Assembly (NCBI RefSeq): GCF_000716875.1
Contig: NZ_JNWQ01000065.1
Coordinates: 1 to 39,192 of the forward strand
Source: Streptomyces novaecaesareae
Lineage (GTDB): Bacteria > Actinomycetota > Actinomycetes > Streptomycetales > Streptomycetaceae
Direction of reading: 5' to 3'
DNA length: 39,192 nucleotides
Below the pieces are notes generated by a model. The model searched no databases. It saw nothing but the letters and a program-made list of their open reading frames with translations, and was not told the origin of the DNA. Positions 7,660-15,206 of this stretch are shown piece by piece (position 1 is the first letter of the stretch; every line of letters starts with the position of its first letter). The position numbers and the translations under genes are program-made.

Positions 7660-8901
7660 GTGACTGACTCCGGAAGCTCCGATTCCCGTAGCCCGCTCGA
7701 CAGCCCGCTCGACGACTCGGCCTCGCCGCTCGACGGCGTCTGGGACGTCGTGGTGGTCGGCGCCGGACCGGCGGGCTCCTCGGCCGCGCACGCCGCCGCT
7801 GCCCAGGGCCGCCGGGTGCTGCTCCTCGACAAGGCCGAGCACCCCCGCTACAAGACCTGCGGCGGCGGCATCATCGGCCCCTCCCGGGACAGCCTGCCGC
7901 CGGACTTCCGGCTGCCGCTGCAGGACCGGGTGCACGCCGTCACCTTCGCGTACAACGGGCGGTACACCCGGACGCGGCGTTCCCAGCGGATGCTGTTCGG
8001 CCTGGTCAACCGGGACGAGTTCGACCTGCGCCTGGTGCAGGCGGCCAAGGCGGCCGGGGCGGTGCTGGTCACCGGCGTGACCGTCACCGGGGTCGAGCAG
8101 CGCGGCGGCGAGCACCGGACGGCGCTGGTGACGGCGGCCGACGGGCGCACCTTCGAGGCCCGCGCGGTGGTCGGCGCGGACGGCAGCGCGAGCCGGATCG
8201 CCCGGCACGTCGGCGTCACCTTCGACCAGATCGACCTCGGCCTGGAGGCGGAGATCCCGGTGCCGCCGCAGGTCGCGGCCGACTGGGCGGGCCGGATCCA
8301 CCTCGACTGGGGCCCGCTGTCCGGCAGTTACGGCTGGGTGTTCCCGAAGACCGAGACCAGCAGCCTCACCGTCGGTGTCATCTCGGCGCGCGGGGACGGG
8401 GAGCGGACCAAGCAGTACCTCGCCGACTACATCCGGCGGTTGGGCCTGTCCGGGTTCACCCCCAGGGTCGAGTCCGGGCACCTGACCCGCTGCCGGGCCG
8501 AGGACTCGCCGCTCTCCCGCGGCCGGGTGCTGGTCGCCGGGGACGCGGCCGGGCTGCTGGAGCCGTGGACCCGCGAGGGCATCTCGTACGCGCTGCGCTC
8601 GGGCCGGCTGGCCGGCGAGTGGGCGGTCAAGGTCGCCGAGGCCGGCAACGCGGCGGCGGTGCGGCGCGAGGCGCTGAACTACGCGTTCGCGGTCAAGGCC
8701 GGGCTGGGCGTGGAGATGCGTGCGGGCAAGCAGCTGCTGGGTGCCTTCGAGCGGCGGCCGTACCTGTTCCACGCGGCGGTCTGCCTGGTGCCGGCGGCGT
8801 GGCGGGCCTTCGCCCGGACCACCCAGGGGCACACCACGTTCTCCCAGGTGCTGCGGCAGTACCGGGCGGCGCGGAGGCTGACGGCGATGGCGTCGCGATA
8901 G
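7660..8901 (+). CDS. Geranylgeranyl reductase family FAD-dependent oxidoreductase
   Basis: 413 aa. The N-terminal Rossmann dinucleotide motif VVVVGAGPAGSSAA lies near residues 29-42. It is followed by LLLDKAEHPRYKTCGGGI, the Cys-Gly-rich motif typical of the GGR family, then VVGADGSASRIAR and the FAD-ribityl motif RVLVAGDAAGLLEPWTREGISYALRSG. The family saturates isoprenoid chains, for example on menaquinone or other prenyl lipids, or oxidises related substrates. The substrate here is unknown; a menaquinone-related role is common among actinobacterial members. GTG 7660 is preferred to the more upstream GTG/ATG codons because homology begins just after it and the TAGGAT element sits immediately upstream. 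The first 20 residues (SPLDSPLDDSASPLDG) are a low-complexity repeat. Confidence 0.9.
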   Translation: MTDSGSSDSRSPLDSPLDDSASPLDGVWDVVVVGAGPAGSSAAHAAAAQGRRVLLLDKAEHPRYKTCGGGIIGPSRDSLPPDFRLPLQDRVHAVTFAYNGRYTRTRRSQRMLFGLVNRDEFDLRLVQAAKAAGAVLVTGVTVTGVEQRGGEHRTALVTAADGRTFEARAVVGADGSASRIARHVGVTFDQIDLGLEAEIPVPPQVAADWAGRIHLDWGPLSGSYGWVFPKTETSSLTVGVISARGDGERTKQYLADYIRRLGLSGFTPRVESGHLTRCRAEDSPLSRGRVLVAGDAAGLLEPWTREGISYALRSGRLAGEWAVKVAEAGNAAAVRREALNYAFAVKAGLGVEMRAGKQLLGAFERRPYLFHAAVCLVPAAWRAFARTTQGHTTFSQVLRQYRAARRLTAMASR

Positions 8902-9052
8902 GGGCGGTCGGCACTGGGCCGTTCGGTGTTGTGCGGGGCGGTGGGTGGGGCGGTGTCGGTGGACGGGGCGAAGGTGACGGCCGTGACGAGCGCGCTGCTT
9001 CAACAGGTCTGTACCACTGAGTGGGGGTGGGATGGGGGTGGGGGCGGTGGGC

Positions 9053-9135
9053 GACAGATGACAGATGTTGAAATCTGTCGTCTGTCGTCTGTCGTCTGTC
9101 GTCTGTCGTCTGTCGTCGGTTGCCTGTCATCTGTT
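9053..9135. repeat. Heptad-repeat hairpin, copy 1 (convergent gap, probable bidirectional terminator)
   Basis: Two GACAGAT heptads (9053-9066), a 6-nt loop GTTGAA (9067-9072), then nine consecutive 7-nt units in phase (ATCTGTC, GTCTGTC x5, GTCGGTT, GCCTGTC, ATCTGTT) to 9135. The arms pair over 14 bp with one G-U. It lies between two convergent genes, and the last heptads overlap the final codons of the regulator gene on the minus strand (stop at 9127-9129). The same architecture recurs at 19190 and 23250. Confidence 0.9.
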
Positions 9136-10113
9136 CGCCCCCGTCAGCTCGTCGCCGAGTGGGCTACGCCGGTACAACACCGAGCGGCCGTGGCGGGCTC
9201 GGGTGACCAGACCGGTGGCGGCGAGAACGGACAGGTGCTGGCTGACCGCGCCCGGAGTGACGCCGAGGCGGTAGGCGAGGTCGGTCGTGGAGGCGGGTTC
9301 GGCGAGCAGTGCCAGCAGCCGGGCCTTCGGTGCACCGACCAGCGCCTCCATGGCCTGCCGCGGCACCGGCGCGGCCCGCCCGGTCATCCCTGCCTGCCCG
9401 CGCGCCGGGTAACTGATCTGCGGTGCACGGTCCTTGCTGATCATCGTGATCGCGCCGCGGACGAAGAAGGTCGGGCAGAGCACGAGGCCGCGTCCGTCCA
9501 CGGGGGTCTCCACGTCCCCGTCCGTCCAGTGCCGGTCGATCGACAGCACGCCGTCCTCCCACCGGAGTCGGTGGTCCAGGTCGGCGAAGAGGGCCGTTGC
9601 ACCGTGCTGGGCGAGCAGTCGGGCGCGGTAGACCAGGTCGGCCTCCAGGACTGCGCGGGCCTGCGGCCACCAGGTGGGCGCGAGGCAGGTCTCCCAGTAC
9701 TCCTCCAGCGCATCGGCGATCCGCTCCAACAGCCGTTCCGGGTCGGCGAGTCCGGCGGCGAGCGGGGCGGGCAGCGGTTGACCGTTCGGGAGGAAGGTCT
9801 GCTCCAGTTCGGCGCGCAGCCGCTCCGGCGGCAGCGCGCGGACGGTGGCCAGCTCGGAGCGGAACTCGGGGGAGGGGGAGGACGGGCGGGGGGTCAGGAA
9901 GTCCGGTACCCAGCGGTTCTCGGCGACGAGCGAGAGCAGCAGGCGGGAGTCCAGCCGCTCGAAGGCGGGCCTCAGCTGTTCGAAGGCCTGGGCCTGGAAG
10001 TGGTACACGCCGGGGTGGGTCCACATCCGCAGGCTGAGGACGGCCTCGTGGATCGGGGAGGCGGCGAACCACGTGGTGGCGAGGTCGGCCAGGCGGAGCG
10101 TGAACCGGTGCAC
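9127..10113 (-). CDS. ArsR-type winged-helix regulator with N-terminal DUF5937 domain
   Basis: 328 aa. Residues from about 5 to 200 match the DUF5937 layout (LADLATTWFAASPIHEAVLSLRMW, then HFQAQAFEQL), a probable ligand-sensing domain. The C-terminus (about 250-325) is a winged helix of ArsR type: APKARLLALLAEPASTTDLAYRLGVTPGAVSQHLSVLAATGLVTRARHGRSVLYRRS. The start is GTG 10113 with AAGGA 7 nt upstream. The gene is divergent from an MFS transporter, and an inverted repeat lies between them at 10191-10207. The usual arrangement suggests a repressor of the transporter, and perhaps of itself, released by the exported compound. The 3' end runs into the heptad hairpin, so the last residues (TGANR) are encoded by repeat DNA. 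Confidence 0.88.
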   Translation of the reverse strand: MHRFTLRLADLATTWFAASPIHEAVLSLRMWTHPGVYHFQAQAFEQLRPAFERLDSRLLLSLVAENRWVPDFLTPRPSSPSPEFRSELATVRALPPERLRAELEQTFLPNGQPLPAPLAAGLADPERLLERIADALEEYWETCLAPTWWPQARAVLEADLVYRARLLAQHGATALFADLDHRLRWEDGVLSIDRHWTDGDVETPVDGRGLVLCPTFFVRGAITMISKDRAPQISYPARGQAGMTGRAAPVPRQAMEALVGAPKARLLALLAEPASTTDLAYRLGVTPGAVSQHLSVLAATGLVTRARHGRSVLYRRSPLGDELTGANR

Positions 10114-10190
10114 GGGGCGTCCTTCTACTGGGATCCGGGCGGGAGGTCGGGGAGTCGGGGAGTCGGGAGGTCGGGAGGTCCGGCTTCGGA

Positions 10191-10207
10191 TTTAGCCTGA
10201 GCCTAAA
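10191..10207. promoter_or_regulatory. Inverted repeat in the ArsR/MFS divergent gap (probable operator)
   Basis: TTTAG (10191-10195) and CTAAA (10203-10207) form an inverted repeat around a 7-nt centre. It is the only AT-rich palindrome in the 134-bp divergent gap, as expected for an ArsR-type operator. Pyrimidine/purine-rich imperfect repeats of GGGAGTC and GGGAGGTC at 10138-10180 separate it from the regulator gene. Confidence 0.55.
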
Positions 10208-10247
10208 GGAGTACCTGGGTCGCCCCGATGAGCGGTGGGATCTTCGT

Positions 10248-11615
10248 ATGACCACCACGACGACGGAGTCCTCCGTACCTTCCCCCGCCATGCCCGAAAG
10301 CCCCGGTGACACCGGAATCGTCGGCACCGTCCGACGGCGCCTGCACCCCGACCCGACGGTCCGTCGGCTGGCCGGGATCACCCTGGTCAACACGGTCGGC
10401 AACGGCCTCTCCCTCTCGGTCGCGGTGCTGTTCTTCACCCGGGTGCTCGGCCTGAGCGCCGCCCAACTGGGGCTCGGGATGACGGCCGCCGGCCTGTGCG
10501 GGGTGGTCGCCAGCGTGCCCGCCGGCCGGGCCGCCGACCGTTGGGGCGCACGGCGGGTGCTGGTGGTGCTGGTCTCGGTGCAGGCGGTCGGCACGGCCGG
10601 GTACGCGCTGGTGCACAGCTACCCGGCGTTCGTCGCGCTGGCCTGCCTGGTCTCCGCCGTCGACCGAGGGTCCGCCGCCGTGAGGAACGCGCTCTACGCG
10701 GAGGTGCTGCCCGCCGACCGCCGGGTGGCGGGCCGGGCCTACCTGCGGGTGGTGACCAACGTGGGCATCTGCCTGGGCACCGCCCTGGGCGCGGTCGCGC
10801 TCCAGGCGGACACCCGGCCGGTCTACCTGGCGGCGATCCTGGCCGACGCCGCCTCCTTCGTCGTCGCCGCCGTACTGTTCCACCGCCTCGCCGACCTGCG
10901 GCGTTCAGCGGTGGTCGGCCGGTCGGGGGCCGACCAGGCGGCGAAGACCGGCGTCCCGAAGCCGTCGGACCCCTCGGGCAAGGGCGCCAAGCAGGGCCGG
11001 CGGCGCAATCCGGCGCTGCGGGACGGGCCGTTCGTGGCCGTGACGGTACTGAACGCGGTGCTCTGCCTGCAGTTCGCCGTCCTGGAGGTCGGGGTGCCGC
11101 TCTGGATCGTCCAGGAGACCGAGGCGCCGCGGATCACCGTGGCCGGCACCCTCATCGTCAACACCCTGCTGGTGATCACCCTGCAGATGCGGGCCACGCG
11201 AGGCACCGAGGAACGGACGGCCGCCGCCCGGGCCTGTGGGCGCGCAGGGATGGTGCTCGCGGCCTCCTGCCTGGTCGTCTCGCTGGCGCACGGCCTGCCC
11301 GGGCTCGCCGCGGCCGTGGTGGTGCTCGGCGGGGTCGCGCTGCAGTCCCTCGGTGAGGTCGTCGGGCAGGCGGGCGGCTGGGCGCTCAGCTACGACCTCG
11401 CGGGGGAGCGCGACCACGGCGCCTACCAGGGCGTGTTCAACGCGGGGACGGCGGCGGCGCTGATGGCCGGTCCGGCGCTGGTCAGCACGCTGGTGATCGG
11501 GTACGGCGCGGTCGGCTGGGTCGTCCTGGGCGCGGTGCTCGCGGCGGCCGGCCTGGCGATGCGTCCCGTCGTGCGGTGGGCCGGACGGCGGGACGGGCGC
11601 CTCGGGGCGGTCTGA
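10248..11615 (+). CDS. MFS transporter, probable exporter
   Basis: 455 aa with about 12 hydrophobic segments. It carries the loop 2-3 signature of the major facilitator superfamily as GRAADRWGARRVLVVLV (about residues 91-107). A charged central loop (RRSAVVGRSGADQAAKTGVPKP to KGAKQGRRRN, about 222-262) divides two six-helix halves. The divergent ArsR/DUF5937 gene and the operator-like repeat between them suggest drug or metabolite efflux controlled by that regulator. ATG 10248 is the first in-frame ATG after the operator; the ribosome binding site is weak (GGTGGGA 8-14 nt upstream), and ATG 10290 is an alternative. The stop codon lies only 2 bp from the stop of the convergent RidA-like gene. 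Substrate unknown. Confidence 0.88.
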   Translation: MTTTTTESSVPSPAMPESPGDTGIVGTVRRRLHPDPTVRRLAGITLVNTVGNGLSLSVAVLFFTRVLGLSAAQLGLGMTAAGLCGVVASVPAGRAADRWGARRVLVVLVSVQAVGTAGYALVHSYPAFVALACLVSAVDRGSAAVRNALYAEVLPADRRVAGRAYLRVVTNVGICLGTALGAVALQADTRPVYLAAILADAASFVVAAVLFHRLADLRRSAVVGRSGADQAAKTGVPKPSDPSGKGAKQGRRRNPALRDGPFVAVTVLNAVLCLQFAVLEVGVPLWIVQETEAPRITVAGTLIVNTLLVITLQMRATRGTEERTAAARACGRAGMVLAASCLVVSLAHGLPGLAAAVVVLGGVALQSLGEVVGQAGGWALSYDLAGERDHGAYQGVFNAGTAAALMAGPALVSTLVIGYGAVGWVVLGAVLAAAGLAMRPVVRWAGRRDGRLGAV

Positions 11616-11617
11616 CG

Positions 11618-12022
11618 TCACTCCGGGACGATCGCCTGCGCCTCGATCTCGATCAGCACCTCGGGCTTGAACAGGGCCACCACCTGCATCGCGGAGGCGG
11701 CCGGCAGAGGCAGGGCGCCCAGGTGCTCGTCGCGGGCCTCGCGGATGGCCTGGAGGTAGGCGATGTCGGTCATGAAGAAGGTGAACTTCACGACGTGCTC
11801 GAACCCGGCCCCGGCGGCGGCCAGGCAACGGCGCAGGTTCTCGAAGACCTGTCGCGCCTGGGCCTTCGGGTCGCCCACGCCGACCAGGTTCCGCTGCTCG
11901 TCGAAGGCGACCTGGCCGGAGACCTGGACCAGCCGGCCGGTGCCGGTGACGACCTGGGTGTAGCCGGTGCCGGGGGCCACCCCGGGCGGCTCGGTGATGT
12001 GGGTGAGGTGAGAGGTGGTCAT
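11618..12022 (-). CDS. Rid (YjgF/YER057c/UK114) family protein lacking the catalytic arginine
   Basis: 134 aa, standard length for the trimeric Rid fold. The family pattern is clear: RLVQVSGQVAFDEQRNLVGVGD, QARQVFENLRRCLAAAGAGFEHVVKFTFFMTD and the C-terminal IEIEAQAIV. RidA enzymes hydrolyse reactive enamines and imines made by PLP enzymes, using an arginine just before the C-terminal strand (Arg105 in E. coli RidA). Here the aligned segment reads QVVALFKPEVLIEIEA, with Ala/Leu where that Arg should be. It therefore probably belongs to a Rid subgroup without imine deaminase activity. It converges on the MFS gene (2-bp gap) and lies upstream of the ATP-grasp gene on the opposite side. Role unknown. 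Confidence 0.88.
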   Translation of the reverse strand: MTTSHLTHITEPPGVAPGTGYTQVVTGTGRLVQVSGQVAFDEQRNLVGVGDPKAQARQVFENLRRCLAAAGAGFEHVVKFTFFMTDIAYLQAIREARDEHLGALPLPAASAMQVVALFKPEVLIEIEAQAIVPE

Positions 12023-12086
12023 GGCGCGGATCCTGCGCCATGATCCATCGGAACCGCAAGCCCCGGCGGTCCGGGGTCGAGTGGAC

Positions 12087-13046
12087 TCAGCGCACCACCT
12101 CGGGCAGGTCGCGCAGGAACGGCCGGTCGGTGGTGGGGAGTTGGTCGGCCGGGCCGGCCGAGCGCAGCACCACGTCGAGCACGGCGTCCGGGGCGGCGGC
12201 GTAACCTCCGCTGGCCCAGGCGGCGTTGGCCTCCACCACGGCCCAACGGCCGTTCTCCGTACGCCCGACGTCCACCACGGCTGCGCTCGGCAGCGGCGCG
12301 CCCGCCGCCGAGGCGGCCAGGACGTCGCGGGTGAACGCGAGCACCTCGGCGGCCTCTCCGACGGGTCCGGCCTCTCCAGCAGGTCCGGCCGCTCCGACGG
12401 GTCCGGCCTCTCCGGCCGCTCCGGCGGGTACCTTCCCGGCCGTCCCGCCCAGCGGTGCGACGGACAGCTCGCCGTCCACCGCGTAGCGCGAGCCGGTCCG
12501 CACCGCGCCGTCCAGTACGAACAGCCGGTACTCCACGTCGAACCGCACCACCTCGCTCACCAGCACCGGCGTGTCACCGTCGAGCACCTCGGGCCCCGGC
12601 AGCGCGCTGCCGTCGGGGTACACGCGGGCGGCGAACAGCTTGTCCGCCGGCGGCTTGACGAAGGCCGGGCGCCGCAGCCGCCGCGCCTCGGCCAGCGCGG
12701 TGCAGGTGACCCGCCGTCCGGTCAGGGGGAGCGGCAGCCTGGTCAGCCAGTCGGCGGCGGGCTCCAGCAGGCCGAGGCCGAGCTCCCGCCCGACGGCGTC
12801 GCCGAACAGCGGCCCGCCGTACACGTGCACCGTCGAGCCGAGCAGCTCGCGCGGGGCCTGCCAGGACGTCGCGGTGTACGCCCGCAGGCCGCGGCGTCCG
12901 GCGGCGGTGCGCAGCTGGAGACCCGTCTCGTTGATGCGCGGCGCGATGAGCAGGACGGCGGTGGGAACGCTGTCGGCGTCGCCGGTGACTCCGGTGCTGT
13001 CGGTGCTGTCGGTGCCGTCGGTCGTACGGGCGGTGTCGCTGGTCAT
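12087..13046 (-). CDS. ATP-grasp domain protein (DUF4343-like)
   Basis: 319 aa. The N-terminal part has LLIAPRINETGLQLRTAAGRRG and VYGGPLFGDAVGRELGL. An ATP-grasp core follows: PAFVKPPADKLFAARVY (nucleotide-binding lysine region), DTPVLVSEVVRFDVEYRLFVLDG (EYR motif) and WAVVEANAAWASGGY near the C-terminus with the metal-binding Glu-Asn pair. Such proteins ligate a carboxylate to an amine or thiol via acyl phosphate; the substrate is unknown. A Gly/Ala/Pro/Glu linker (about 209-232), encoded by an 18-bp tandem repeat, interrupts the domain between SVAPLGG and EVLAFTRDVL. The first 25 residues are Thr/Ser/Asp repeats. ATG 13046 is the last start before homology begins and has no obvious ribosome binding site, so a somewhat different start is possible. 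Confidence 0.75.
   Translation of the reverse strand: MTSDTARTTDGTDSTDSTGVTGDADSVPTAVLLIAPRINETGLQLRTAAGRRGLRAYTATSWQAPRELLGSTVHVYGGPLFGDAVGRELGLGLLEPAADWLTRLPLPLTGRRVTCTALAEARRLRRPAFVKPPADKLFAARVYPDGSALPGPEVLDGDTPVLVSEVVRFDVEYRLFVLDGAVRTGSRYAVDGELSVAPLGGTAGKVPAGAAGEAGPVGAAGPAGEAGPVGEAAEVLAFTRDVLAASAAGAPLPSAAVVDVGRTENGRWAVVEANAAWASGGYAAAPDAVLDVVLRSAGPADQLPTTDRPFLRDLPEVVR
12352..12423. repeat. 18-bp coding minisatellite in the ATP-grasp gene
   Basis: Four consecutive 18-bp units (consensus GCCTCTCCGACGGGTCCG on the + strand) at 12352, 12370, 12388 and 12406 encode a GPVGEA/GPAGEA-type linker. The repeat preserves frame, so copy-number changes would only alter linker length. Confidence 0.9.
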
Positions 13047-13283
13047 GGCGACGATGGTGCCGTGGGCGCGATGGCCGTGACCACCGGATTTCGACCCGGT
13101 CGCCGGGAGTGTCCGGCTTCGGCCGTCCGGGATGCGCCGTGCAGGCGGGCCGGTTCGGCCCGCGGGGCGGGTTGGCTCTGGCCGAGGGGCGGGTGGGCGT
13201 GCCAGAGTCGTCCGGGCGCGGTCCGGGCACCCCGGACCGCGCCCGCAGTCCGACCCACCCTCAGCCGGAAGGCAGACCCGCCG

Positions 13284-14057
13284 ATGACCAGCGCAGAGCC
13301 CTTCGTCCGCGTCAGCACCGCCGACGCCGTCACCACGCTCACCCTCGACTCGCCGCACAACCGCAACGCGCTCTCCACCCGCCTGATGGCAGAGCTGCAC
13401 GCCGGGCTGGCGGTGGCCGCGGCCGACCCGGAGGTCCGCGCCGTGGTGCTCGGCCACACCGGCAAGGTGTTCTGCGCGGGCGCGGACCTCTCGGAGGCGA
13501 CCGGCGCGGACCCGACGGTCGGTCCGCGCGGCCTGGTCGAGCTGCAGCGGGCGATCGTGGACTGCGCCAAGCCGGTGATCGCCGTCATCGACGGGCACGT
13601 ACGGGCGGGCGGCCTCGGCCTGGTCGGCGCGGCGGACCTCGCCATCGCCGGACCGGCCTCGACCTTCGCCTTCACCGAGGTCCGGCTCGGCCTCGCGCCC
13701 GCCGTGATCTCGCTGCCGCTGCGCCCCAAGCTGGAGCCGCGTGCGGCCTCCCGCTACTACCTCACCGGCGAGGTCTTCGACGCCGCCGAGGCCGCCCGGA
13801 TCGGCCTGATCACCAGCGCCACCGAGTCCGCCGAGGACACCGGCGTCGTGCTGAAGGGCCTGCTGGACGCGCTGCGCCAGGGCTCCCCGCAGGGGCTGGC
13901 GGAGTCGAAGCGGCTGGCCAACGCGGACGTGGTGCGTTCCTTCGAGCGTGATGCGGACGAGCTGGTGGAGCTGTCGGCGCGGCTGTTCGGCTCGGCGGAG
14001 GCGCAGGAGGGGATGCGGGCGTTCCTGGAGAAGCGGTCCGCGCGCTGGGTGCGTTGA
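13284..14057 (+). CDS. Enoyl-CoA hydratase/isomerase family protein
   Basis: 257 aa, normal crotonase length. NRNALSTRLMAELHAGL and AVVLGHTGKVFCAGADLSE supply the first oxyanion-hole region, and GHVRAGGLGLVGAADLAIA the second. FAFTEVRLGLAPAVISLPL contains the acid/base Glu of hydratases in TEVRLGL. The other Glu of classical crotonase (in GGGCELA) is replaced by Gly (RAGGLGLVG), as in methylglutaconyl-CoA hydratase-type members of acyclic terpene and leucine degradation. Hydratase activity on a branched enoyl-CoA is a reasonable inference. ATG 13284 has GGAAGG about 11 nt upstream. The stop codon sits within the first unit of a 17-bp tandem repeat that runs into a large palindromic terminator. 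Confidence 0.88.
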   Translation: MTSAEPFVRVSTADAVTTLTLDSPHNRNALSTRLMAELHAGLAVAAADPEVRAVVLGHTGKVFCAGADLSEATGADPTVGPRGLVELQRAIVDCAKPVIAVIDGHVRAGGLGLVGAADLAIAGPASTFAFTEVRLGLAPAVISLPLRPKLEPRAASRYYLTGEVFDAAEAARIGLITSATESAEDTGVVLKGLLDALRQGSPQGLAESKRLANADVVRSFERDADELVELSARLFGSAEAQEGMRAFLEKRSARWVR

Positions 14058-14114
14058 CGGCTTGGGTGCGTTGACGGCTTGGGTGCGCTGACAGCGTGAG
14101 TGCGTTGACGGCCT
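14047..14114. repeat. 17-bp tandem repeat, four units
   Basis: Units begin at 14047, 14064, 14081 and 14098 (consensus GGGTGCGTTGACGGCTT; the third unit is the most diverged). The first unit contains the stop codon of the enoyl-CoA hydratase gene and the last merges into the left arm of the 42-bp palindrome. Confidence 0.9.
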
Positions 14115-14148
14115 GGGTGTCGCGGGCGCCCGCGACACCCAGGCCGTC
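14107..14148. terminator. 42-bp perfect palindrome, probable bidirectional terminator
   Basis: Bases 14107-14127 are the exact reverse complement of 14128-14148, giving a 21-bp inverted repeat with no spacer; the outer arm begins GACGGCCTGGGTG. It lies between convergent genes, with the left stop at 14057 and the right stop at 14153. As RNA it would form a stem of about 19 bp from either strand. Confidence 0.85.
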
Positions 14149-14152
14149 GCGA

Positions 14153-14935
14153 TCAGCGGATCGTGGCCGCGTCGTTCCAGAGGGCGAGCAGGTCCCGGTC
14201 GCCGGTCGCCTCGACCTCCCGGGCCTGCTCGGCGGGCAGCCTGTTCCAGAGCAGCAGGTAGAGCTCGTGGGCGGGGCCGGTGAGGGTCAGGTCGGCGGGC
14301 TCGGGGCGCTCGTCGGTGGTGACGGTCGGCGGCTCCTGGGTGATCGTCAGGCGCCAGGATCCGGCGCCGTCGGCACCGTCGGCGCTGTCGGTGGTCCGCA
14401 CCTGGAGGGTGCGCGGCCGGTCGCTGCGCAGCGTGGCCCGGCTGCGGGTCATGAAGCCGCGCACCAGTTCGTCGATGCCGTCCAGGGCGAGCGCTGGGTC
14501 AACGGCCGGTCCGGGCGCTCCGGCGGCCGCGTCGGCGTCGTGGCGGTGGATGGCGGTCTCGTGGGCCTGGCGCCGGGCCCAGAACGCCAGTGGGCTGGGG
14601 GAGGGCAGGAAGCTCCAGCATTCGAGGTCGGCCGGGGCCCCGGTGAGCGTGTCCACCAGGGCGGCGTGGCCCTCGCGGAACCAGTCGAGCAGCCCGGCGT
14701 CCGAGGGCATCGGCCCGACGGCGGCGGCCGCGCCCGCGTCGTCCAACGGCGCCTGCAGGCGCCGGGAGACGATGGCGTCGGCCCACCGGTGGACGTAGCC
14801 GACGTGCCGCAGCAGGTCCGCCAGCTGCCACTCCGGGCAGGTGGGGACGGGTGCGGACAGCTCGGTACGGGCGGCGGCCCGGGCCAGCCGGGTGCCCTCG
14901 TGCCGCAGCGCCTCGATGTGCTCGGTGATCTCCAT
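14153..14935 (-). CDS. Maleylpyruvate isomerase (MDMPI)-type mycothiol-dependent protein
   Basis: 260 aa. The N-terminal DinB-like four-helix domain has the family's metal-ligand pattern: TCPEWQLADLLRHVGYVHRWA supplies one His near residue 48, and the later QAHETAIHRHDADAA supplies the Glu and His ligands. A C-terminal domain (about 180-260; RTLQVRTTDSADG, LTLTGPAHELYLLLWNR) resembles the MDMPI C-terminal fold. Mycothiol replaces glutathione in actinomycetes, and members transfer or isomerise thiol adducts; the substrate here is unknown. ATG 14935 is supported by GGAAG about 10 nt upstream and by alignment of MEITEHIEALRHEG to the domain start. The gene converges on the hydratase, with the 42-bp palindrome between them. 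Confidence 0.85.
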   Translation of the reverse strand: MEITEHIEALRHEGTRLARAAARTELSAPVPTCPEWQLADLLRHVGYVHRWADAIVSRRLQAPLDDAGAAAAVGPMPSDAGLLDWFREGHAALVDTLTGAPADLECWSFLPSPSPLAFWARRQAHETAIHRHDADAAAGAPGPAVDPALALDGIDELVRGFMTRSRATLRSDRPRTLQVRTTDSADGADGAGSWRLTITQEPPTVTTDERPEPADLTLTGPAHELYLLLWNRLPAEQAREVEATGDRDLLALWNDAATIR

Positions 14936-15194
14936 GGGGCGGAGTCTTCCACCGCCGACCGACACCGGTCGCGGATTTCGGACATTCCTTCGGCCGGCCT
15001 CCGCTCGGCCGCCGCTGAGGCCGCCGCTGGGTCCCGTCGTGGGCGATGGGTCGGACGTTGCCACCTCTGGACGTTGCCCCGGCTGACCTTGTCACGATTG
15101 GACGTTGTCACGGCCGGGACGGACGGGACGGACGGGGCGGACGGGCCCGGTGTGATGTTGGCCGCCCGGCGGTCGGGCGGCTGCTACGGGCCGG

Positions 15195-15200
15195 TAACGT
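15195..15200 (+). promoter_or_regulatory. -10 box TAACGT of a probable leaderless promoter
   Basis: TAACGT fits TANNNT and ends 6 nt before the ATG at 15207. No Shine-Dalgarno sequence is present, so leaderless initiation is likely. Confidence 0.5.
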
Positions 15201-15206
15201 GAGCGC

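Noticed and set aside
9073..9114. Simple sequence repeat explained by assembly error only
   Set aside because: The same heptad architecture with a similar loop appears at two other loci with different heptads, so it is a genuine element type.
12015..13283. Upstream part of a 680-residue open frame on the + strand
   Set aside because: Only the last 257 codons, from ATG 13284, show homology (enoyl-CoA hydratase); the rest is antisense to the ATP-grasp gene.
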